Of a DNA stretch of 10,878 bases, positions 6,216 to 10,878 are shown in pieces (positions within the stretch are counted from its first letter, which is position 1; each line of letters starts with the position of its first letter). Under the pieces are notes generated by a model. The model had not been told where the DNA came from, made no database searches, and saw only the letters and a list, made by a program, of their open reading frames with translations. The stretch comes from Planctomycetota bacterium. Its GTDB lineage: Bacteria; Planctomycetota; Phycisphaerae; WQYP01. The stretch lies in assembly GCA_021828935.1 (NCBI GenBank), contig JAJZCU010000032.1, positions 1 to 10,878 on the forward strand, read 5' to 3'. A program made the translations under genes and the position numbers.

Positions 6216-6239
6216 GAAAACGCCGAGGCAGCGCGGCGT
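6214..6239 (-). terminator. intrinsic terminator of the GH30 gene
   Basis: On the minus strand, ACGCCG (6239-6234) pairs with CGGCGT (6225-6220) around an 8-nt loop and is followed by TTTTCTTATC. It lies about 38 nt beyond the GH30 stop codon and touches the rsmE stop codon on the other strand. A second imperfect hairpin, GTGCGG/CCGCAC (6238-6243 with 6263-6268), lies between it and the GH30 stop. A T-rich patch after that hairpin on the plus strand could serve rsmE, but it is poorly spaced. Confidence 0.6.
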
Positions 6240-6276
6240 GCGGCAGCCAGTATGGCCGCCCCCCGCACCCTAAAAT

Positions 6277-8130
6277 TTATTTTTGTAGCCGTTTCGGCGC
6301 CAACGCAATCTGCCATTGTTCAAACGATGTGCCGCTGATTGGTGCCAACGTCACCCGTCGCGCGTGGCGTTGCAACGACAATGCCCCTCCGGTGGCCGGG
6401 TTCTTTATCGAAAAATGGCCGCCGTGCCGGACGAGCTTCCATATCTGTCCACTGCCGCCGAACGGCTTCTGTTGTAACGCGGCGTGCCTCCCGCCGCCGG
6501 AAGCCGTCGCCACCAGCCCGCTGGCGCGATTGACCAACGCAAACTTGCCGTCGCCAAAACCCAGCATGAACCATTGGTTCTTCCAGGCGCCGCTGCGCGG
6601 CGATTCCACCAGTTCGGCGCCGTTTCCAGGCGAGTCCCCCTGTACGCTAAGTTCCCGGCGGCCGGGCCGGTTGATAATATGATAATAACGGCCACTGACA
6701 AATTGCTGGTCCCCGTGAAACCGCGCCCGCGGCACAACCAGCGTGGTCACGGATTTTGCCGGCAATGTCACGCGCAGCCGCTTTCCGGTGATGCGGTGGC
6801 CGGGGCTGTGCCGCAGTTGATGTTCCCCGGATGTAAGATAAGTCGATACCGCGCCGCCCACCTCTGAAAAGGCCGCCAAATCGTACTCGATGCCCCGGGG
6901 TTCATCGGTGGGGTTGGTCGCCACCATGATCAATCGCCCGGTGTGCGGATCATGGGCGGCCAGCGAATGGGCGTCATCAACGGCGATAAACCGGCACCCC
7001 GGCGTGATAAACCGGCTGTAATTGGCCATCACAAAATATTTTTGATTCACAACCATGCCCGTGTCCCCGGCGCCGGTCAACGGGTTGCGCATGAATCCCC
7101 AGCCGCCGGCGCTGTCCACCGCCTGCCAGTACACCCACGCGGTGGGGCGCAGCAGTTTCATATCTTCCAATATGCGCAATGACATGGGGATGCCGGTGGC
7201 GTCTCCGTCCCCATATTCAGACATCCACAGCCCTTTGCCATAGCCCATGGCCAGGTTGCAAAGTTGCACCCGTTCATTGCCGCCGTAGCTGTGCGTATTA
7301 ATCCGGCCGAGAATGCGTTTTGCAACGCGGTCATAACTTTCAAACGACGTTACCGTCTGGTTGATATTATTTTCATCGGGCGCGCTCACGGGCGTTCTCA
7401 TGCCGCGGCTGTGCAAAGCCGCGCCCAGGCGGCGGATAATTTCTTGTTGCCCCGGCCGGTCGAAGTGGCACCCTTCCTGATGGTTCCCGAAGCGCCACCA
7501 AGGGGAGACGGGTTCATTGAGCGGCTCGACGGATGCAAAGTTCACGCCCCAGTGCGTGTGGAAGCGCCGCACCACCAGCGCCAAATAATGCGCAAAAGCT
7601 CCGTAATCATCGAGCTTCAGATTGTTGCCGCCGTTTTTGGCGCCGGTCACGCTGCCGCTTCTGGTCATCCACCAGGGTGGGGAGTTGGCGAACGCTTCGA
7701 CGTGTTGTACGCCCCGACGCATGGCCTCGTGCAACACCCAGCGCTGATTTTTATCAGCATCCCAGTCCCAGTGGTCACGCCGCGGTTGAAAGCCTGGAAC
7801 CGCGGTGCGGTGGCTTAAAAAATGGTAATTTGGATTTTCCCCGCCGCCAATGTTGTACCGCGCCACGGTCAGGCCCAGCCCTTTCCGCGGGTCAAAGATG
7901 CGTTCCATATAAGTCCGGCGAATGTTGGCAGGGAATCCACCAATGACATGCGCCCACCACGCCAGCGACGTGCCCCAGCCCTCCAGCGTCTGAAACGTCA
8001 CCGACGGATCAACGGCCACGCGATCGACACGCAGGTTTCGCGCCGCTTCCGCCGCGCCCGGCGGCGCCAAAAGACCCAGCGATGCGGCCAGTGACGAGGC
8101 CAGAAACGTCCGTCGGGTAGATTGCGCCAT
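6277..8130 (-). CDS. Tat-exported GH30 glycosidase with ricin-type lectin domain
   Basis: A 617-residue secreted retaining glycosidase. It begins with a twin-arginine signal, S-T-R-R-T-F-L (4-10), a hydrophobic stretch and probable cleavage near A-E-A-A (27-30). The catalytic (beta/alpha)8 domain (about 45-375) has L-E-G-W-G-T-S-L-A-W-W (49-59), A-R-Y-N-I-G-G-G (90-97), acid/base E206 in N-E-P and nucleophile E305 in W-M-S-E-Y-G-D-G-D. A beta side domain (about 375-468) follows, as is usual in GH30, and then a ricin-B-like region (about 478-610) with Q-x-W repeats near its end. The motifs resemble endo-beta-1,6-galactanases (GH30 subfamily 5 type), which cut type II arabinogalactan side chains; beta-1,6-glucanase is the alternative. 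The ATG at 8130 is preferred over a TTG at 8136 because AAGGA lies 6 nt upstream of it. The gene sits 58 bp after the oxidoreductase gene, likely in one transcript. Family and export are secure; substrate is inferred. Confidence 0.92.
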   Translation of the reverse strand: MAQSTRRTFLASSLAASLGLLAPPGAAEAARNLRVDRVAVDPSVTFQTLEGWGTSLAWWAHVIGGFPANIRRTYMERIFDPRKGLGLTVARYNIGGGENPNYHFLSHRTAVPGFQPRRDHWDWDADKNQRWVLHEAMRRGVQHVEAFANSPPWWMTRSGSVTGAKNGGNNLKLDDYGAFAHYLALVVRRFHTHWGVNFASVEPLNEPVSPWWRFGNHQEGCHFDRPGQQEIIRRLGAALHSRGMRTPVSAPDENNINQTVTSFESYDRVAKRILGRINTHSYGGNERVQLCNLAMGYGKGLWMSEYGDGDATGIPMSLRILEDMKLLRPTAWVYWQAVDSAGGWGFMRNPLTGAGDTGMVVNQKYFVMANYSRFITPGCRFIAVDDAHSLAAHDPHTGRLIMVATNPTDEPRGIEYDLAAFSEVGGAVSTYLTSGEHQLRHSPGHRITGKRLRVTLPAKSVTTLVVPRARFHGDQQFVSGRYYHIINRPGRRELSVQGDSPGNGAELVESPRSGAWKNQWFMLGFGDGKFALVNRASGLVATASGGGRHAALQQKPFGGSGQIWKLVRHGGHFSIKNPATGGALSLQRHARRVTLAPISGTSFEQWQIALAPKRLQK

Positions 8131-8151
8131 GGGCAATCCTTTTTGATGCCT

Positions 8152-8164
8152 GCGTGGTCCACGC
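8152..8164. promoter_or_regulatory. 13-nt palindrome between oxidoreductase and GH30 genes
   Basis: GCGTGGTCCACGC is a perfect dyad around a central T, in the 58-bp gap, about 22 bp before the GH30 ATG. No T run follows, so it is not an intrinsic terminator. It could be an operator controlling the glycosidase or a transcript-processing stem. There is no supporting second copy in the window. Confidence 0.3.
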
Positions 8165-8188
8165 CCGCGGCTTCCGCCAGATTTGCTG

Positions 8189-9199
8189 TTAATCCAGCGG
8201 CGGGGCGGACAACTTCACCGGGCGGCCTTCGCGGTCGCTCTGGTACAGGGCGTCCATCAGCCAACTGTGCAGCACGCCATAGCGCACGCCGCAGCGCGGC
8301 TCGGCTTTGCCGGCAATGCACTGCACAAAATTGCCGATGGGCGTGTACCCTTTCTGTGTGACCTGTGGATATTTAATCAGGGCGCCTTTTTCATCATAAT
8401 GTTCCAGCCGCGCCGCGTGAATGCCCGTAACGATCCGTCCCTTGTCGCCGGCCAGCCAGATGCCTTCCTGCCAGCCAGGCGTATTGCCGCTGATGGTCAC
8501 CGTGCCCAAAACATTGCCCTGAAAGCGAATGGTTATGGCGGCGTTGATATCCACGGGCGTGCCTTTTTTGTCGGTCCAGCAGAAGACTTCCTCCGCGGGC
8601 CGGTCAATCAACCACGCCACCGAATTAAACAAATGCGCGCCGGTGTCGTACATTTGCCCGCCGCCGGACATCGCCGGATCCTGCCGCCAGGAATTCAACG
8701 TGCCGTTGCGCCAGCCCTGGCAACTAAACGCGGTGATGGTTTGCAGTTCCCCCAGTCCATTGTTTTTTAACACGTCGCGAATGTAGGCAAATTCCGCGCT
8801 AAACGGGGCCTGGAAACCCACCTGCAACTGCCGACCCGTGGCTTTCAACTTTTCCGCCAGCTTCCGGGCGTGGTCGGAATTGGTGACCATCGGTTTTTCC
8901 ACCAGCACGTCATAGCCATGTTCAATGGCACTCATGGCCTGCTGAAAGTGCTGCGTATGCGGCGTAACGAACATGATGCCGCGCAGTTTTTCCGGAGGAT
9001 TTTTTAGCAGCGCTTCGTAGCTGTCGTACAATTTGATCGATTCTTTGTTGGGAAACTTGTCCCGCAAACGTTCCATATTCGCCCGATTTACGTCGCACAG
9101 CGCCACCACCTGCGCCAGCGGCTCGGCATTAATTCCACTCGCGTGGGCGTTGGCCATTCCGCCGCAGCCGACAATTGCCAGATTAATTTTTTCTTCCAC
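8189..9199 (-). CDS. Gfo/Idh/MocA family NAD(P)-dependent oxidoreductase
   Basis: A 336-residue enzyme that oxidises or reduces a sugar, inositol or related polyol with NAD(P). The N-terminal Rossmann fold (about 4-122) starts with I-V-G-C-G-G-M-A (9-16), followed by C-D-V (35-37) and the catalytic-lysine motif E-K-P at 101-103. The C-terminal alpha/beta domain has G-G-G-Q-M-Y-D-T-G-A-H-L (179-190), where D185 and H189 are the usual substrate-site residues. The GTG at 9199 is chosen: GAGGAG lies 6 nt upstream and the Rossmann strand begins four residues in. The frame stays open to 9325, but that part has no family resemblance and would run into the preceding gene's terminator. There is no signal peptide, although some relatives are Tat-exported. 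It is encoded directly before the GH30 glycosidase, so a role in using the released sugar is plausible. The substrate cannot be read from sequence. Confidence 0.93.
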   Translation of the reverse strand: MEEKINLAIVGCGGMANAHASGINAEPLAQVVALCDVNRANMERLRDKFPNKESIKLYDSYEALLKNPPEKLRGIMFVTPHTQHFQQAMSAIEHGYDVLVEKPMVTNSDHARKLAEKLKATGRQLQVGFQAPFSAEFAYIRDVLKNNGLGELQTITAFSCQGWRNGTLNSWRQDPAMSGGGQMYDTGAHLFNSVAWLIDRPAEEVFCWTDKKGTPVDINAAITIRFQGNVLGTVTISGNTPGWQEGIWLAGDKGRIVTGIHAARLEHYDEKGALIKYPQVTQKGYTPIGNFVQCIAGKAEPRCGVRYGVLHSWLMDALYQSDREGRPVKLSAPPLD

Positions 9200-9213
9200 C
9201 GCAAACTCCTCGT

Positions 9214-9233
9214 GGTACAAATGTGGGTACAAA
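9214..9233. repeat. direct repeat GGTACAAA in the oxidoreductase leader
   Basis: Two exact copies of GGTACAAA (9214-9221 and 9226-9233) sit 12 bp apart between the candidate promoter and the ribosome site of the oxidoreductase gene. The position and spacing would suit a regulator half-site pair or an RNA-level element, but a chance repeat of this length is possible. Confidence 0.25.
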
Positions 9234-9267
9234 AACCGTGGATGATCACAGTCAACAACCGCCGCAT

Positions 9268-9296
9268 ATCGTAGAGCGTCCGCCCGCGGGGAACAA
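9268..9296 (-). promoter_or_regulatory. candidate promoter of the oxidoreductase-GH30 unit
   Basis: On the minus strand TTGTTC (9296-9291) and TACGAT (9273-9268) are spaced by 17 bp and would give a leader of about 60 nt to the GTG at 9199. A competing TTGACT (9255-9250) has the better -35 but only TTGTAC at the matching -10 position. I cannot choose between them from sequence alone. Confidence 0.35.
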
Positions 9297-9323
9297 GTAG
9301 GGGCGCCGGGGCGCCCGCGGGTC

Positions 9324-9354
9324 AAAAAAAATCGCCCGGGTTCGGCGTGCGCCG
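9324..9354 (-). terminator. terminator of the 168-residue protein gene
   Basis: On the minus strand a CGGCG-CA-CGCCG stem (9354-9343), then AACCCGGGCGA, lead into a run of eight T (9331-9324), 17-47 nt after the stop at 9371. The stem is short and set back from the T run by 11 nt, although CCCGGG can also pair within that stretch, so the fold is imperfect. A further perfect dyad, GGGCGCC-GG-GGCGCCC (9301-9316), lies just beyond. Confidence 0.5.
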
Positions 9355-9370
9355 CCCCAACTCCGCGTTC

Positions 9371-9877
9371 TCAATACTTGGGCTCCCAGCGGTGGGCGTA
9401 GAACAGGCTGTCGGTGGCGCGTGGCCCGATCATATGCACGGACAATGGCCGCTTCAGGGCGCTCTTGCGGTACTGCAGTAGCACGCTCGCTGCGGCATCC
9501 ACCTGAAAGTTGATATTCGCCTCAATGGCCGCGGTTTGATGCCTCGGCAGCAGGGCTTGGCGCTGGTAACTCCATGATGGGTCCAGGCGCACCAGCAGAT
9601 TGCATTCGGCGGCATCAATGGGATAGCCCTGCACCAGGCTGTTGCATGTGCCCGGCGGGTAAAACCAGAAGCATATAAAGCGGTCTTTTACCAGCAGCGA
9701 TCCGCCGCCACCGCGAAACAATTCGGCATGATTGAAATCAATGGCCGGCTTTTCCGCACCGCCGCGGGCGGCATAAGCCCGGCGATTCTTGGTATCATAT
9801 ACGCCGATGTGGGCGGTCTCCGTCGGCAGACGGCTCACGACGCGGTCGGGATCGATATCCAGCGGTGGCCGGGGCAT
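9371..9877 (-). CDS. hypothetical protein, 168 residues
   Basis: I do not recognise it. The product has no signal peptide or membrane segment and looks like a globular, mostly beta protein. Hydrophobic and aromatic runs alternate: V-K-D-R-F-I-C-F-W-F-Y-P-P-G (63-76), C-N-L-L-V-R-L-D-P-S-W-S-Y (92-104), I-E-A-N-I-N-F-Q-V-D (118-127) and S-V-L-L-Q-Y-R (131-137). A glycine run G-G-G-G is at 56-59. Three cysteines (69, 78, 92) show no metal-site spacing. The ATG at 9877 has AAAGG about 12 nt upstream, an acceptable if long spacing. It lies 83 bp after apt in the same direction, with a hairpin but no T tract between, so it may be co-transcribed with apt; a T-rich terminator follows it. The long frame, base composition typical of neighbours and ribosome site support a real gene. 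Confidence 0.7.
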   Translation of the reverse strand: MPRPPLDIDPDRVVSRLPTETAHIGVYDTKNRRAYAARGGAEKPAIDFNHAELFRGGGGSLLVKDRFICFWFYPPGTCNSLVQGYPIDAAECNLLVRLDPSWSYQRQALLPRHQTAAIEANINFQVDAAASVLLQYRKSALKRPLSVHMIGPRATDSLFYAHRWEPKY

Positions 9878-9936
9878 GCGATTGTCGCACCTTTTCTGGT
9901 AATTTAGCGGGCCGCCCCGCCCGCCCGAAACCAGGC

Positions 9937-9950
9937 CGCCAACTGTGGCG
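9937..9950 (-). other. hairpin after the apt stop codon
   Basis: On the minus strand CGCCA-CAGT-TGGCG forms a 5-bp stem with a 4-nt loop, 11 nt after the apt TAG (9963-9961). No T tract follows. It may mark a 3' processing site or a weak, factor-dependent stop rather than an intrinsic terminator. Confidence 0.35.
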
Positions 9951-9960
9951 CCCGCGGCCG

Positions 9961-10485
9961 CTATTGGGCTTCATACCGGATGACGCTATGCACGGAAACG
10001 GGCGTGAAACGCGTCCGGCCCTTTAAAAACATTAATTCTATCAACACCGCGATGCCCGACACCGTGCCCCCCAGTTTTTCCACCAAATCGCAACACGCCC
10101 GCATGGTGCCGCCGGTGGCCAAAAGATCATCCACGATCAGGCAGCGTTTAAACCTGCCCAGCGCATCGGCATGAATTTCCAGCGTGTCCTGCCCATATTC
10201 CAAGTCATACGTCATGGAAATTTTTTTCGCCGGCAGCTTGCCGGGCTTGCGCACCGGCACAAATCCGCACGACAGCGCCTGCGCCAGAGCCGTGCCAAAA
10301 ATAAACCCCCGCGATTCCGCCCCCACCACCACTTCTATGCCCGCATTGCGAAACGGATTGGCCAGCAATTCCACCGACAGCGCCAGCGCCGCCGGGTCCG
10401 CCAGCAGCGGCGTGATGTCCTTGAAGACAATTCCCGGTTTGGGAAAATCCGGCACTTCTCTAATAAACCCGCGCAGGTCAAGCAT
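9961..10485 (-). CDS. apt: adenine phosphoribosyltransferase
   Basis: A 174-residue cytosolic type I phosphoribosyltransferase that makes AMP from adenine and PRPP in purine salvage. It begins L-D-L-R-G-F-I-R-E-V-P-D-F-P-K-P-G-I, the typical Apt N-terminus, with F-K-D-I-T-P-L-L at 21-28. It has the E-S-R-G-F-I-F-G loop (57-64), the flexible-loop region R-K-P-G-K-L-P (79-85), and the PRPP-binding signature V-D-D-L-L-A-T-G-G-T at 118-127. Length matches the family. The ATG at 10485 is chosen because GGAAAG lies about 5 nt upstream and homologues begin here; a second ATG at 10509 would add eight residues without a ribosome site. It is followed by the 168-residue protein gene. The identity is secure; only the exact start is open. 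Confidence 0.96.
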   Translation of the reverse strand: MLDLRGFIREVPDFPKPGIVFKDITPLLADPAALALSVELLANPFRNAGIEVVVGAESRGFIFGTALAQALSCGFVPVRKPGKLPAKKISMTYDLEYGQDTLEIHADALGRFKRCLIVDDLLATGGTMRACCDLVEKLGGTVSGIAVLIELMFLKGRTRFTPVSVHSVIRYEAQ

Positions 10486-10656
10486 CGCGTCTTTCCATGA
10501 AAACGTCATCCAGCATCAGCATGATGCACCCGGCCCGCCGCCGCCGCAAGTGGCGCTGCCGGCGGCGCCGAACCGTGTCTTGTTCCAGATGGGGCAGGGG
10601 AGAGGGGCCCACGCCCGCGATCTCGGCCGGATTCGTCCGGCAAAATGAGGGGGGCG
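10486..10656. other. intergenic region upstream of apt
   Basis: This 171-bp, GC-rich gap lies between the stop of the right-edge gene and the apt start. It contains dyads such as GGCGC/GCGCC near 10552-10567, but no T-tailed terminator and no clear -35/-10 pair on the minus strand. A 76-codon minus-strand frame across it (10478-10708) overlaps both neighbours and has an arginine-rich, non-protein-like composition, so it is not annotated. Confidence 0.45.
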
Positions 10657-10878
10657 CTAAATCAGCCGCGCCCGATTGGCCTGCCGGATGTATTTTCTGC
10701 CGGGCCACTGCACCGGGTCTGGCGGCAATAGGATTTTGCCCAGCGGGGCCAGGAAGCCGTCAAGGCCGCCGGCCAGATCCAACAATTGCAACTGCGCCGC
10801 CTTCACGGGGTTAATGCACATCATGTAATGTTCATTGAGGAAAATCAACCCTTGGTCGCCACTGGCGATGAATCCAAA
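10657..10878 (-). CDS. C-terminal part of an unknown protein (partial, enters from right edge)
   Basis: An open frame runs from the right edge to a TAG at 10659-10657, giving the last 73 residues. It opens F-G-F-I-A-S-G-D-Q-G-L-I-F-L, a beta-strand/turn/beta-strand pattern, then M-M-C-I-N-P and a leucine-rich stretch, and ends with a basic tail. A TTG (10848) and ATGs (10824, 10821) lie inside but have no ribosome site, so the true start is probably outside the window. The G-D-Q-G turn would suit a beta-propeller or PQQ-like repeat, but this is too short to assign a family. Confidence 0.55.
   Translation of the reverse strand, partial: FGFIASGDQGLIFLNEHYMMCINPVKAAQLQLLDLAGGLDGFLAPLGKILLPPDPVQWPGRKYIRQANRARLI

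Noticed and set aside
8131..8136. TTG start at 8136 for the GH30 gene
   Set aside because: It would directly abut the AAGGA ribosome site with no spacing; the ATG at 8130 has 6 nt spacing.
9200..9325. Extended N-terminus of the oxidoreductase, starting at 9325
   Set aside because: The extra 42 residues show no family similarity, would start in the terminator of the neighbouring gene, and a GAGGAG ribosome site lies 6 nt before the GTG at 9199.
10478..10708. Minus-strand frame of 76 codons over the apt upstream region
   Set aside because: It overlaps the apt start and the end of the right-edge gene, has an arginine run from GC-rich sequence and no ribosome site.
1..10878. Defence system, prophage, IS element or integron
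   Set aside because: No transposase, integrase, nuclease, toxin-antitoxin or phage structural motif was seen in any convincing frame, and no flanking inverted repeats with target duplications were noticed.

Overview
The window reads as a GC-rich bacterial chromosome segment with compact genes, almost all on the minus strand. No rRNA, tRNA, IS element, phage gene or CRISPR array is visible. The gene mix suggests an environmental, polysaccharide-degrading bacterium: a Tat-exported GH30 glycosidase, a Gfo/Idh/MocA oxidoreductase, a Rcp1-like response regulator, and housekeeping rsmE and apt. A Planctomycetota/PVC-type lineage is my guess, but nothing here proves the taxon.

Layout, left to right. 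(1) Positions 1-22 hold the first codons of a leftward gene with a good Shine-Dalgarno sequence and a -10-like box. (2) Positions 113-352 are a plus-strand open stretch resembling the tail of a TPR-like protein, probably a remnant. (3) Positions 353-768 have no convincing gene. They hold an 18-bp tandem repeat array (374-528), then a cluster of perfect palindromes, one of which is a textbook terminator for the operon to its right. (4) Positions 769-4010 are a leftward three-gene signalling operon: membrane histidine kinase, stand-alone receiver, and receiver-GGDEF diguanylate cyclase. The first two genes overlap by 4 bp and the third follows after 54 bp. (5) Positions 4232-5353 encode an acidic, low-complexity protein with one C-terminal membrane anchor and no recognised family. 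(6) Positions 5397-6215 are rsmE, the only intact plus-strand gene, divergent from (5) and apparently without a leader. (7) Positions 6277-9199 carry a leftward pair: a Gfo/Idh/MocA oxidoreductase followed by a Tat-exported GH30 glycosidase with a ricin-type lectin domain. (8) Positions 9371-9877 are an unrecognised 168-residue protein ending in a T-rich terminator. (9) Positions 9961-10485 are apt (adenine phosphoribosyltransferase). (10) Positions 10657-10878 are the C-terminal end of a gene entering from the right edge.

How the genes may work together. The kinase probably senses something outside the cytoplasm and passes phosphate to one or both receivers; the DGC arm would set c-di-GMP, and the lone receiver would be a competing or parallel output. 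The GH30 enzyme and the oxidoreductase look like a small carbohydrate-use cassette, plausibly for beta-1,6-linked galactan or glucan. I see no evidence for a defence system or mobile island. The least explained items are the tail-anchored acidic protein, the 168-residue protein, and the repeat/palindrome region at 374-724.
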